A DNA stretch of 64,000 nt, taken from an uncultured Roseateles sp. GTDB lineage: Bacteria > Pseudomonadota > Gammaproteobacteria > Burkholderiales > Burkholderiaceae_C. The stretch lies in contig NZ_CAJYPS010000034.1 in assembly GCF_913777145.1 (NCBI RefSeq), positions 1 to 64,000 on the forward strand, read 5' to 3'. Position numbers and translations under genes: made by a program. Below the pieces are notes generated by a model. The model was given only the letters and a program-made list of their open reading frames with translations. It did no database searches and was not told the origin of the DNA. Shown in pieces: positions 36,767 through 46,238 of this stretch. Each line of letters opens with the position of its first letter. Positions within the stretch are counted from its first letter, which is position 1.

Positions 36767-37981
36767 TCAGGCGGCGGGCGCGGGCTCCAGCGAGCGGGCG
36801 CAGGCCGCCGCGCTGGACCAGGCCCACTGGAAGTTGTAGCCCCCCAGCCAGCCGGTCACGTCCACCACCTCGCCGATGAAATGCAGGCCGGGCTGCAGGC
36901 GGCTTTCAAGCGTCTGCGAGCTGAGCTCGCGCGTGTCCACGCCGCCGCGCATCACCTCCGCCTTGCGCCAGCCCTCGCTGCCGTTGGGCGTCAGCGCCCA
37001 GGCCTTGAGCTGGCTGGCCAGCGTGCCCAGGTCCTTGTCCTTGCACTCCGGCATGGGCCGGCTCGCGGCCAGGCCCAGGCGCTCCAGCCAGGCCGCCACG
37101 AGGCGCTGCGGGAAGTGCTCGCCCAGCTCGTTGCCCAGCTGGCGGCGCGACTGCTGCTTGGCCTGCTGCAGCGCCTCGGCCAGGTCCAGCTCGGGGGCCA
37201 GGTCTATGCTCAAGGCCTGACCCTCGCTCCAGTAGCTGGAGATCTGCAGGATGGCCGGGCCGCTGAGGCCGCGGTGGGTGAACAGCAGGTCTTCATGGAA
37301 ACGCCCCTGAGCCTTGCCCTTGCCGGTGCTCACCACCACCGGCAGCGACAGGCCCGACAGCGCCGCGAACGGCGCCCAGTCGGCCTCCGCAAAGGTCAGC
37401 GGCACCAGCGCGGGCCGCGGCGTCACGATGCGGTGGCCGAACTGCTGGGCCAGGCGCAGGCCGAAGTCGCTGGCGCCTATCTTGGGAATGGAGAGGCCGC
37501 CGGTGGCCACCACCAGGCGGGTGCAGCGCACCGGGCCCTGGGCCGTGTCCAGCTCGAAGCCGCCTTCGGCCTGCGTGCGCACCGCCGCCACGGTGCAGGG
37601 CTGCCAGCGCTGCACGCCGCCCGCCTCGCACTCGCGCTGCAGCATCTGGATGATCTGCTCGGCCGAGTCGTCGCAGAAGAGCTGGCCCTTGTGCTTCTCG
37701 TGGAAGGCGATGCCGTGGCGGGTGACCAGCGCGATGAAGTCCTGCGCGGTGTAGCGCGCCAGCGCCGAGCGGCAGAAGGCCGGGTTGTCGGACAGGAAGT
37801 TGGCCGGACCAGCGTCGCGGTTGGTGAAGTTGCAACGGCCGCCGCCGGAGATGCGTATCTTCTCGGCCAGACGCGGTGCGTGGTCCAGCACCAGCACGCG
37901 CAGGCCGCGCTGGCCGGCCATGCCCGCGCAGAACAGGCCGGCCGCACCGGCGCCGACCACCACCAGATCGAATGAATGCAT
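36767..37981 (-). CDS. BaiN/HI0933-type NAD(P)/FAD-dependent oxidoreductase
   Basis: The product has 404 residues. The N-terminal dinucleotide fold is DLVVVGAGAAGLFCAGMAGQ, followed by the family's KIRISGGGRCNFTN motif; the NADH-side loop and the C-terminal ending GGVDTRELSSQTLES, then GLHFIGEVVDVTGWLGGYNFQWAWSSG-like residues close the FAD site. The physiological substrate of this family is mostly unknown. The start gives MHSFDLVVVG. It follows the Nif3 gene by 16 bases on the same strand, so the two are probably cotranscribed with pdxA. Confidence 0.93.
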   Translation of the reverse strand: MHSFDLVVVGAGAAGLFCAGMAGQRGLRVLVLDHAPRLAEKIRISGGGRCNFTNRDAGPANFLSDNPAFCRSALARYTAQDFIALVTRHGIAFHEKHKGQLFCDDSAEQIIQMLQRECEAGGVQRWQPCTVAAVRTQAEGGFELDTAQGPVRCTRLVVATGGLSIPKIGASDFGLRLAQQFGHRIVTPRPALVPLTFAEADWAPFAALSGLSLPVVVSTGKGKAQGRFHEDLLFTHRGLSGPAILQISSYWSEGQALSIDLAPELDLAEALQQAKQQSRRQLGNELGEHFPQRLVAAWLERLGLAASRPMPECKDKDLGTLASQLKAWALTPNGSEGWRKAEVMRGGVDTRELSSQTLESRLQPGLHFIGEVVDVTGWLGGYNFQWAWSSAAACARSLEPAPAA

Positions 37982-37997
37982 GAAGGAAGACGGCGGC

Positions 37998-38744
37998 TCA
38001 GGCCGGGTTGGGCAGGTCGATGAAGCGGTGTTCCAGGCCCAGCTCGCGGGCGGCCTGCTCGCCCAGCGCCTGCACGCCATAGCGCTCGGTCGCATGATGG
38101 CCGGCCGCGATGAAGGCCACGCCGGTCTCGGCCGCGTAATGGGCCTGGGGCTCGGAGATCTCGCCGGTGATGAAGAGGTCCGCGCCGGCCGCGATCGCGG
38201 CCTCGAAGAAGCCCTGCGCACCGCCGGTGCACCAGGCCACGCGCCGCAGCGGCCGGCCGTCACCAGCCACCACCACCGGCTCACGGCCCAGCAGCGTGCG
38301 CAACTGGCCCGCCACCGCATCCAGCGTGGTGGGCGGCAGGGCCGCGCTGAAGCCCAGGTCCTGGTCGCCGAAGCGGGCATCCGCGCGCCAGCCCAGGCGA
38401 GCGCCCAGCTGCGCGTTGTTGCCCAGCTCGGGGTGGGCGTCCAGCGGCAGGTGGTAGGCGAACAGGCTGATGTCGTGCTGGATCAGCCGCGCCAGGCGCT
38501 GCTTCATCCAGCCGGTCACGCGGCCATCCTGGCCGCGCCAGAACAGGCCGTGGTGCACGAGGAGGGCATCGGCCTGCGCGGCGATGGCGGCGTCTATCAG
38601 CGCAAGGCTGGCCGTCACGCCGCTGACCAGGCGGCGCACCTCGGCGCGGCCCTCGACCTGCAGACCGTTCGGCCCATAATCCTTGAACCGGCCAGGCTCC
38701 ATCCACTGGTTCAGATGGCTTTCCAGCCGGGCGCGATCAATCAT
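37998..38744 (-). CDS. Nif3-like dinuclear metal-centre protein
   Basis: The product has 248 residues. Metal ligands are visible in ALLVHHGLFW, near the centre in FAYHLPLDAHPELGNN, and at the end in IAAGHHATERYG, the order known for Nif3/YbgI-type proteins; GDLFITGEISE-like DLFITGEISEPQAHYA is also characteristic. A GTP cyclohydrolase I type 2 annotation is common but unproven for this family. The start at 38744 gives MIDRARLESHLNQWM. It is divergent from the DegS-like protease, an arrangement conserved in Burkholderiales. Confidence 0.93.
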   Translation of the reverse strand: MIDRARLESHLNQWMEPGRFKDYGPNGLQVEGRAEVRRLVSGVTASLALIDAAIAAQADALLVHHGLFWRGQDGRVTGWMKQRLARLIQHDISLFAYHLPLDAHPELGNNAQLGARLGWRADARFGDQDLGFSAALPPTTLDAVAGQLRTLLGREPVVVAGDGRPLRRVAWCTGGAQGFFEAAIAAGADLFITGEISEPQAHYAAETGVAFIAAGHHATERYGVQALGEQAARELGLEHRFIDLPNPA

Positions 38745-38763
38745 GGTGGGGCGAGGATTTGAG

Positions 38764-39927
<1,164 letters not shown>

Positions 39928-39937
39928 GGCCCGAAGC

Positions 39938-40729
39938 TCAGGCCTGCGGCTTGTCGCTGTCGTCCGGCGCCTTGCTGTAGCGCACGAAGTACTTGGCGGC
40001 GAACACGCCCAGTTCGTAGAGCAGGCACATGGGAATCGCCAGCGCCAGCTGCGACACGATGTCCGGCGGCGTGATCACCGCGGCCACGACGAAGGCGATG
40101 ACGATGAAGTAGCCGCGGTATTCGCGCAGCTTCTCCACCGTCAGCAGGCCCATGCGCACCAGCACGACGACGATGACCGGCACCTCGAAGGCCGCGCCGA
40201 ACGCGATGAACATATTCATCACGAAGCCCAGGTAGGCCTCGATGTCAGGCGCCGCCGTGATGCTCTTGGGTGCAAAGCTCTGGATGAACTTGAACACCTG
40301 GCCGAACACGAAGAAGTAGCAGAACGCCACGCCCAGGAAGAACAGCAGCGTGCTGGACACCACCAGCGGCAGCACCAGGCGCTTCTCGTGCGAGTACAGG
40401 CCCGGCGCGATGAAGGCCCAGGCCTGGTAGAGCACCACCGGCAGCGCGATCAGGAAGGCGGTCAGCAGCGTGATCTTCAGCGGCACCAGAAAGGGCGAGA
40501 TCACGCTGGTGGCGATCAGCTTGGAGCCCGCCGGCAGGTGGGCCACCAGCGGCGCGGCCAGCATGTCGTAGAGCTGGCCGGGGCCGGGGTACAGCGCCAG
40601 CACGCCAAAGCACACCAGCACCGCCAGCGCGGCCCGCATCAGGCGGTCGCGCAGCTCAATCAGATGGGCGACGAAGGGCTGCTCGGTGCCGGCCAGTTCG
40701 TCGTGGTCGGGTTTCTGGAAGGAACTCAT
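39938..40729 (-). CDS. tatC: twin-arginine translocase subunit TatC
   Basis: The product has 263 residues and six membrane helices. The conserved TatC start LAGTEQPFVAHLIELRDRL contains the Glu of the signal-recognition surface, and FAPEFGA-type family residues occur later (AYLGFVMNMFIAFGAAFEVPVIVVVLV). It docks twin-arginine signal peptides with TatB. It is the last gene of tatA-tatB-tatC, 18 bases after tatB. Three exported proteins of the glucan locus at 50-62 kb carry Tat-like signals. Confidence 0.97.
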   Translation of the reverse strand: MSSFQKPDHDELAGTEQPFVAHLIELRDRLMRAALAVLVCFGVLALYPGPGQLYDMLAAPLVAHLPAGSKLIATSVISPFLVPLKITLLTAFLIALPVVLYQAWAFIAPGLYSHEKRLVLPLVVSSTLLFFLGVAFCYFFVFGQVFKFIQSFAPKSITAAPDIEAYLGFVMNMFIAFGAAFEVPVIVVVLVRMGLLTVEKLREYRGYFIVIAFVVAAVITPPDIVSQLALAIPMCLLYELGVFAAKYFVRYSKAPDDSDKPQA

Positions 40730-40747
40730 GGGGCGCGGTTGCCGCGG

Positions 40748-41230
40748 TCAGACGGTGCGTGAAGGCGGCCGGAAACGCGCCACGCGCGCAGCCCCGGACT
40801 GGGTGTGTCGGCGCACACCGTTGTGCTGCTTGTACCAGAGCGGCGTGGCGCCGCGCTTGAGGCGCCAGTTCTTGCGCGGATGGCGGTAGACCGGCGGCGG
40901 CGGTTCGTAGCCGGACGAGCCGTAGGACGAGGAACTCTCGCCCGACAGCTCGCGCAGCGTGCCCTGCACCGCCTGCTCCGTGCTGTCCACCGTCTCGCGC
41001 ACCGTCTGCTCGACGTCGCGCGCCGCGGTCTCGAACTGGGTCTTCATCTTCTGAAGCTCTTCCAGCTCGATGGAGCGGTTGACCTCGGCCTTCACGTCCG
41101 CGACGTAGCGCTGGGCCTTGCCCAGCAGCGTGCCCACCGTGCGCGCAACGCGCGGCAGCTTCTCCGGGCCGATGAAGACCAGCGCCACCGCGCCTATCAG
41201 CGCGAGCTTGTCAAAACCGAAGTCCAGCAC
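40748..41230 (-). CDS. tatB: Sec-independent translocase protein TatB
   Basis: The product has 160 residues from a GTG start at 41230: MLDFGFDKLALIGAVALVFIGPEKLPRVAR is the TatB membrane helix, hinge and amphipathic start, including the conserved Gly-Pro. A Glu-rich helix and a basic, Tyr/Pro-rich tail follow (YEPPPPVYRHPRKNW). It lies 12 bases after tatA and 18 before tatC. Confidence 0.95.
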   Translation of the reverse strand: MLDFGFDKLALIGAVALVFIGPEKLPRVARTVGTLLGKAQRYVADVKAEVNRSIELEELQKMKTQFETAARDVEQTVRETVDSTEQAVQGTLRELSGESSSSYGSSGYEPPPPVYRHPRKNWRLKRGATPLWYKQHNGVRRHTQSGAARVARFRPPSRTV

Positions 41231-41242
41231 TCGTCGTCAGGC

Positions 41243-41476
41243 TCAGGACTTGGTCTTGGCGTCGACGTCGACCGTGTTGGGGTCGTTCGCCTTGTTGGCC
41301 GTCACCTGCTGGGGCGGCGGGGCCACGGGATCGGCCGCGCCGTCCTTCATGCCGTCCTTGAAGCCCTTGACCGCACCGCCAAGATCCTTGCCGATGTTGG
41401 TGAGCTTCTTGGTGCCAAAGACCAGCACGACGATCAACAGCACGATCAACCAGTGCCAGATGCTGAAGGAACCCAT
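41243..41476 (-). CDS. tatA: Sec-independent translocase protein TatA
   Basis: The product has 77 residues. It has the short membrane helix [15 protein letters not shown], the [25 protein letters not shown] amphipathic helix in full, and an unstructured acidic tail. TatA forms the size-fitting pore component. It is the first gene of the tat operon. A hinT gene ends 45 bases upstream. Confidence 0.96.
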   Translation of the reverse strand: MGSFSIWHWLIVLLIVVLVFGTKKLTNIGKDLGGAVKGFKDGMKDGAADPVAPPPQQVTANKANDPNTVDVDAKTKS

Positions 41477-41521
41477 GTTTTTTCTCCGAAAGGGAATCCA
41501 GGAATTTTAGGTGACGCGAGA

Positions 41522-41881
41522 TCACCCTTTGAGCCAGGGGCGCGGACCGCCCATCACGTGCAGATGCAGGTGATAGACCTCCTGGCCCCCGTCTCGGCCG
41601 GTGTTGATGACATGTCGGAAGCCGCCGGTCACGCCCAGCTCCTTCATGAGCCGTGTGCCCAGCGCCGTCATGCGACCCAGCAGCGGCGCATCGGCGTCGC
41701 TGATCTCGGCCATGGACGGAATATGCCGCTTCGGGATGATGAGGATGTGAACAGGCGCCCAGGGGTTGATGTCGTGGAAGGCGAGCAGTTCCTCGTCCTC
41801 GAACACCTTCTTGCTGGGAATCTGGCCGGCGACGATCTTGCAGAAGATGCAGTTCGGGTCGGCGTGGTCGTGCGTGCTCAT
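41522..41881 (-). CDS. hinT: HIT-family nucleotide hydrolase (HinT-like)
   Basis: The product has 119 residues. The histidine triad is at the end ([11 protein letters not shown]), preceded by [18 protein letters not shown], both typical of HinT purine nucleoside phosphoramidases. An N-terminal CIFCKIVAG with Cys-X2-Cys and early His residues could bind zinc, as in several members. The ATG overlaps the hisIE stop by four bases (ATGA), so they are cotranscribed ahead of tatABC. Confidence 0.95.
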   Translation of the reverse strand: MSTHDHADPNCIFCKIVAGQIPSKKVFEDEELLAFHDINPWAPVHILIIPKRHIPSMAEISDADAPLLGRMTALGTRLMKELGVTGGFRHVINTGRDGGQEVYHLHLHVMGGPRPWLKG

Positions 41882-42672
41882 GGCTTGGGGCTGCTGCGTT
41901 GGGCGAATTCGGTCAGGCCGGACAGGCCCTCGCGGCGGGCCAGTTCGGCCAGCACCTGCTCGGGCGTGAGGCCGCAGTGTGACAGCGCGACCAGGCTGTG
42001 GAACCACAGATCGGCCACCTCGTAGACCAGCTTGGCCGGGTCGGCACCCTGCTGCAGGTCCTTGGCCGCCATCACGGTCTCGGTGGCCTCTTCGCCCACC
42101 TTCTTCAGGATGGCATCCAGACCCTTGTCGAACAGCTTGGCCACATAGCTGGTGGCGGGGTCGGCGCCCTTGCGGGATTCGATCACCGCGCCGACACGCT
42201 TCAGGATGTCGTCCGTCGCCAGCGGACTCTGGGGGCTTGCTGGCGCGCGGACGGCAGCGCCGGGCTCCGCCGGGTGCTTGGGGCCCTCGTAGATGTGGTG
42301 CGGATCCTTCAGCACCGGCTCGGTGGCGCTCCAGACGCCGTTCTCCAGCTTCTGGAAGAAGCAGCTGTGGCGACCCGTGTGGCAGGCAATGCCGGGCTCA
42401 TGGCCCAGTTGCGTGATGCTGAGCAGCACGACGTCGTTGTCGCAGTCCAGGCGTATCGCATGCACCTGCTGGAAGTGCCCGCTCTCCTCGCCCTTGTGCC
42501 AGAGCTTGCTGCGCGAGCGGCTCCAGTACACGGCCTGACCGCGCTCGGCGGTCAGCGCCAGTGCCTCGCGGTTCATCCACGCGAACATCAGCACGTCGCC
42601 CGTGCCTTGTTCCTGGGCGATCACCGGCACCAGGCCGCGCTCGTCCCACTTCACTTCATCGAGCCAGTTCAT
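41878..42672 (-). CDS. hisIE: fused phosphoribosyl-AMP cyclohydrolase / phosphoribosyl-ATP pyrophosphatase
   Basis: The product has 264 residues. Residues 1-~130 are HisI, with [28 protein letters not shown], the zinc-binding CDNDVVLL and [11 protein letters not shown]. After a ~25-residue Pro/Ala-rich linker, residues ~155-255 are HisE, with [15 protein letters not shown] and [14 protein letters not shown], then [16 protein letters not shown]. Together they do the second and third steps of histidine synthesis. In the Burkholderiales I know, hisI and hisE are separate adjacent genes; here they are one chain. Four bases separate it from the Nudix gene. Confidence 0.94.
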   Translation of the reverse strand: MNWLDEVKWDERGLVPVIAQEQGTGDVLMFAWMNREALALTAERGQAVYWSRSRSKLWHKGEESGHFQQVHAIRLDCDNDVVLLSITQLGHEPGIACHTGRHSCFFQKLENGVWSATEPVLKDPHHIYEGPKHPAEPGAAVRAPASPQSPLATDDILKRVGAVIESRKGADPATSYVAKLFDKGLDAILKKVGEEATETVMAAKDLQQGADPAKLVYEVADLWFHSLVALSHCGLTPEQVLAELARREGLSGLTEFAQRSSPKP

Positions 42673-42676
42673 CTGT

Positions 42677-43105
42677 TCAGTCTAGGTGAGTCGGGCCGGC
42701 GTGGCCGCGCTCGGCGGCAAACCACTGCAGCACGGGGATGGTGCCCGGCAGCACCGGCTTCTGCTGCACCGGCAGCTCAGCCCAGGCCATCTGCTGGCCC
42801 TCCAGCATCTGGAATTCGCCGGTCCAGTCGAACACCTTGCAGAAGTTCAGCCGCACGCGCGCATGGGGGTAGTCCATCACCAGCACCTGCCAGGGATGGG
42901 CCGTGCCTATGGCGATGCCTATTTCCTCGCGCAGCTCGCGCGCCAGCGCCTGCTCGATGCTCTCACCCGGCTCGACCTTGCCTCCCGGGAACTCCCAATA
43001 GCCCGCGTAGACCTTGCCCGGCGGCCGGGTGGTCAGCAAAAACCGGCCGTCGGGCGCAACCAGCACGCCCACGGCCACTTCCGTGATCTCTCGTTCTTCA
43101 GTCAT
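42677..43105 (-). CDS. mutT: Nudix hydrolase, MutT-like (8-oxo-dGTP diphosphatase type)
   Basis: The product has 142 residues. The Nudix box G-x5-E-x7-R-E-x2-E-E-x-G is complete at residues 42-63, after [18 protein letters not shown], the usual MutT opening. MutT cleans oxidised dGTP out of the nucleotide pool. It overlaps the DUF815 ATPase gene by four bases, the conserved order in beta-proteobacteria. A second role is possible, as many Nudix proteins act on other nucleotides. Confidence 0.88.
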   Translation of the reverse strand: MTEEREITEVAVGVLVAPDGRFLLTTRPPGKVYAGYWEFPGGKVEPGESIEQALARELREEIGIAIGTAHPWQVLVMDYPHARVRLNFCKVFDWTGEFQMLEGQQMAWAELPVQQKPVLPGTIPVLQWFAAERGHAGPTHLD

Positions 43106-43968
43106 TCCATGCGTCCCGCGCAGTCGCGGGCAAACTGGTAGGCCACGCGGCCGGAGCGCGAACCGCGCTCCAGCGCCCAGATCAGCGCGTCCTGGCGGGC
43201 GGCCTCCACAGCACCATCATCGAGCCCGAAATGCCTCAGCCACTGCCCGACGATGGCCAGGTATTCGTTCTGGCTGAAGGGGTAGAAGCTGATCCACAGG
43301 CCGAAGCGCTCGGACAGCGAAATCTTCTCCTCCACCGCCTCGCCGGGGTGGATCTCGCCGTGCTCGCCATGCGTGCCGGCCAGGTTGTCCACCATCTTCT
43401 CGGGCAGCAGATGGCGGCGGTTGCTGGTGGCGTAGACCACCACGTTGTCACCGGCCGCGGCCACCGAGCCGTCCAGCACGCTCTTGAGCGCCTTGTAGCT
43501 GGCCTCGCCCTCGTCGAAGCTGAGGTCGTCGCAAAACACCACGAAGCGCTCGGGCCGCCCGGCCACCAACTCGATCAGGTCGGGCAGGTCCACCAGGTCG
43601 GCCTTGTCCACCTCGATGAGGCGCAGGCCGCGGTCGGCAAACTCGTTCAGCACCGCCTTGATCAGCGAGCTCTTGCCCGTGCCCTTGGCCCCGGTCAGCA
43701 GCACGTTGTTGGCGGGGCGGCCGGCCACGAACTGCGCGGTGTTGCGCAGCAGGCGCTCCTTCTGGGCATCGACCTCCTGCAGGTCCTGCAGGCGGATGCG
43801 GCTGACCTGGCGCACCGGCTCCAGCAGCAACCGGCCCTGGCGGCGACGCGCCCGGAAGGCGCGGGACGCGGCCCAATCGGGCGGCGTCAGCGGGGCGGGC
43901 AGCAGGGGTTGCAGGCGATCCAGCAGGGCCTCGGCCCGGGCAATCAGCGATTCCAGCGCGGCAGACAT
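43102..43968 (-). CDS. DUF815 AAA-type ATPase
   Basis: The product has 288 residues. It has a P-loop LLTGAKGTGKSSLIKA, Walker B in RFVVFCDDLSFDEGE, a sensor NVVVYATSNRRHLLPEKM and the ERFGLWISFYPF segment that identifies DUF815. The family is widespread beside argJ and mutT in beta-proteobacteria; its function is not established. The stop overlaps the mutT start (ATGA). Here the argJ neighbour is 20 kb away instead of adjacent. Confidence 0.9.
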   Translation of the reverse strand: MSAALESLIARAEALLDRLQPLLPAPLTPPDWAASRAFRARRRQGRLLLEPVRQVSRIRLQDLQEVDAQKERLLRNTAQFVAGRPANNVLLTGAKGTGKSSLIKAVLNEFADRGLRLIEVDKADLVDLPDLIELVAGRPERFVVFCDDLSFDEGEASYKALKSVLDGSVAAAGDNVVVYATSNRRHLLPEKMVDNLAGTHGEHGEIHPGEAVEEKISLSERFGLWISFYPFSQNEYLAIVGQWLRHFGLDDGAVEAARQDALIWALERGSRSGRVAYQFARDCAGRME

Positions 43969-44000
43969 CGCGCCAGTGTAGGGGCCGGCTGCGGCGGGCC

Positions 44001-44630
44001 TCAGCCTATGGTCTTGAGCGCGGCGTCCAACTGCTCGGTGGGCAGGCGCTTGAAACCCGAGCGGGCATAGCGATGCAACCGCCCGATGATGAAGCTGACC
44101 CACACCGACGCCAGCACCTGGGCCTGGGCCGTGGGTGCGGGCAGGCCCTGGGCCTCGGCCACGGTGCGCAAGACCTGGCGCAGCGAGGACTCGATACGGT
44201 CGAAGAACTGGTTCATGCGCGCCTGCAGCCGCTCATGCTCCAGCACCAGCGCATCCCCCACCATCACGCGGGTCATGCCGGGGTTCTTCTCGCCGAACTG
44301 CAGGATCACGCTGGCGATGCGCGCCGCCTGGCCCGGCGGCGCCACCGCCTGCGGGCTGTCGACGATCTGGTTCACCAGCGTGAACAGGCTGGTCTCGATG
44401 AAGTCGATCAGGCCCTCGAACATCTGGGCCTTGCTCGCGAAGTGGCGATACAGCGCCGCCTCGCTGAGCTCCAGCCTGGCCGCCAGCGCCGCGGTGGTGA
44501 CGCGCTCGGCGCCAGGCTGCTCCAGCATGCCGGCCAGGGTCTGCAGGATCTGCAACCGGCGTTCTCCCGGCTTGAACCGCTTGCGCGGCGGCGGAGCTTC
44601 GGGCGTGGGATCGGTGTTCACGTCATGCAT
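44001..44630 (-). CDS. slmA: TetR-family nucleoid occlusion factor SlmA
   Basis: The product has 209 residues. The TetR-type helix-turn-helix (TTAALAARLELSEAALYRHFASK) lies at about residues 45-67 and the SlmA-specific YRHFASKAQMFEGLIDFIE follows. SlmA binds chromosomal sites and blocks FtsZ polymerisation over DNA. The ATG at 44630 precedes a short Pro-rich leader (DPTPEAPPPRKRFKPGERR). The conserved order slmA-nucleotidase-argB is kept but interrupted by a response-regulator gene and a repeat. Confidence 0.93.
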   Translation of the reverse strand: MHDVNTDPTPEAPPPRKRFKPGERRLQILQTLAGMLEQPGAERVTTAALAARLELSEAALYRHFASKAQMFEGLIDFIETSLFTLVNQIVDSPQAVAPPGQAARIASVILQFGEKNPGMTRVMVGDALVLEHERLQARMNQFFDRIESSLRQVLRTVAEAQGLPAPTAQAQVLASVWVSFIIGRLHRYARSGFKRLPTEQLDAALKTIG

Positions 44631-44691
44631 CTTGCCGCAATTGTTTTTCTTGCCAAGCGACTGCCGTGGAACCGGCTTCGCCGGGCCACAG

Positions 44692-44804
44692 GCAGTGCCC
44701 CCCTTGAGGGGACCGAGACCGGACACAAAGAGTCCTGAGGACTCTTTGTGCCTGCCGAGGGTCAAAGCCACTGGCTTTGACACGGCGCAGCCGGTACGGG
44801 GTGG
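44692..44804. repeat. composite hairpin repeat between slmA and a response regulator
   Basis: The ends match the sspA-sspB repeat (AGTGCCCCCC..TTGAGGGG at ~44694-44711 and GTACGGGGTGG at 44794-44804). Between them lie two extra perfect hairpins: a 12-base stem with 3-base loop at 44724-44750 and a 10-base stem with a 1-base loop at 44761-44781. No gene is present. The stems differ from one another, so the element looks composite. Confidence 0.65.
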
Positions 44805-44809
44805 TCGAT

Positions 44810-45469
44810 TCAATCCTTCAACCAGCCGAGGCGCCGGGCCTCGTAGATGGCCTCGACCTTGGAGCGCACATGCAGCTTGCGGTAGACCCGCTTCACATAG
44901 GTCATCACCGTGTGCGGCGACACCTGCAGGAACTGCGCGATCTCGTCGAAGGTGAAGCCCTTGGCCGCCAGATGCAGCACGCGCGACTCCTGCTCGGACA
45001 GCGCCACCACCTCGTCGTCCACCACCGGGGGCGCCGCGCCCGCGCCGGGTGCCAGGCGTTGCAGCAGACGGCGTGCGATCACCGGGCTGATGGGGCTGCC
45101 GCCGGCACGCAGCGAGCGCAGCTGGGTGGGCAGATCCAGCGCCAGGCTGTCCTTGAGCAGGTAGCCGGTGGCACCGGCCTCGATGCTGGCCACCACATGC
45201 TGCTCGTCGCCGAACACCGAGATCACCATCACCTCGCACTGCGGCCGCACCTGGGCTGCGTGGCGTATCAGCTCGATGCCGCTGCCGCCGGGCAGGTCCA
45301 GGTCCACCAGCAGCACGTCGGGGCGGGTCTCGTCGAACAGGCGCCGCCCCTGCGGCAGGTCGGGCGCGATGCCCAGCAGCTGGATGTCGGGCACGCTGGC
45401 CAGCGCGTGCTCGAAGGCGTCGCGAAAGCGCGCCTGGTCTTCGACGATGAGGACCGAGAACGGTGCCAT
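44810..45469 (-). CDS. NarL/LuxR-type response regulator
   Basis: The product has 219 residues. The receiver domain has the acidic pair at the end of strand 1 (VEDQ), phospho-acceptor Asp56 (LLVDLDLPG) and Lys106 (LLKDS); the C-terminal GerE-type helix-turn-helix contains LSEQESRVLHLAAKGFTFDEIA and SPHTVMTYVKRVYRKL. The ATG at 45469 is preceded by AGAGGAG. No sensor kinase is in view, so the partner is elsewhere. The gene is inserted in the otherwise conserved slmA-nucleotidase neighbourhood and is followed by a repeat. Confidence 0.92.
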   Translation of the reverse strand: MAPFSVLIVEDQARFRDAFEHALASVPDIQLLGIAPDLPQGRRLFDETRPDVLLVDLDLPGGSGIELIRHAAQVRPQCEVMVISVFGDEQHVVASIEAGATGYLLKDSLALDLPTQLRSLRAGGSPISPVIARRLLQRLAPGAGAAPPVVDDEVVALSEQESRVLHLAAKGFTFDEIAQFLQVSPHTVMTYVKRVYRKLHVRSKVEAIYEARRLGWLKD

Positions 45470-45527
45470 GGACTCCTCTGGACGGGAGCCTGCACGCGGC
45501 CACTCCGTCAGGAATGCGCCCACAGAC

Positions 45528-46238
45528 TCAGAACTGCGGGAAGCGTAGCAGTTCCTGGAGGCTTCTGACCCGACGTGTCACGTAGACCGGCCGGCGTCGC
45601 AGCCGGCGTTCGCCTGGCGCCGCCGCCAGCCAGCGCTGCATCCACACGGTCTGCAGGCCCAGGCCGCGGGCGCGCTTCTGGTGGATCAGCGTGTCTTCCA
45701 CCAGCACACAGTCGCTGGCACGCAGGCCCAGACGAGCCAGCACCAGGCGGAACATGCGCGCATCCGGCTTGGGACGGGACTCGCCGAAGCACTGCATGTC
45801 CTCGATGCAGATTAGCCGCTCGAAAAAGCCTGCCAGCCCGACCGCCGCCAGCACCCGCTCCGCATAGGCGCGCGGCGCGTTGGTCAGCAGCAGCTTGCGC
45901 CCCGGCAGGCGGCGCAGCGCGGCGCGGTCATGGGCATGGCTGTGCAGGTCCGCATCCAGCCCGGGCAGGCGGTGGGTCTCGTGCAGGAAATGCGCGGCCT
46001 TCACGCCGTGATGGCGCTGCAGGCCGGTCAGCGTCGCGCCGTAGCGCAGCCAGTAGCGGTGGCGCAGCGCCACCGCGTCCTCGGTGCTGAGCCCGAGGTG
46101 CTGCTCGATATAGGCCGTCATGGACGCGTTCAGATCGCGGAAGGCGCGATGCGACGCGTTGTGCAGCGTGTCGTCGAGGTCGAAAAGCCAGACCCGACCC
46201 CGGGCGGGACGTCGGGGCGCGGGGCGGCTGCGGCTCAT
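45528..46238 (-). CDS. HAD-family pyrimidine 5'-nucleotidase
   Basis: The product has 236 residues. HAD motif I is [14 protein letters not shown] (Asp20, Asp22), motif [17 protein letters not shown], motif III around [11 protein letters not shown] and motif [21 protein letters not shown]. The family dephosphorylates pyrimidine mononucleotides and oxidised analogues. It overlaps the argB stop by four bases. A basic C-terminal tail ([21 protein letters not shown]) is somewhat longer than usual. Confidence 0.9.
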   Translation of the reverse strand: MSRSRPAPRRPARGRVWLFDLDDTLHNASHRAFRDLNASMTAYIEQHLGLSTEDAVALRHRYWLRYGATLTGLQRHHGVKAAHFLHETHRLPGLDADLHSHAHDRAALRRLPGRKLLLTNAPRAYAERVLAAVGLAGFFERLICIEDMQCFGESRPKPDARMFRLVLARLGLRASDCVLVEDTLIHQKRARGLGLQTVWMQRWLAAAPGERRLRRRPVYVTRRVRSLQELLRFPQF

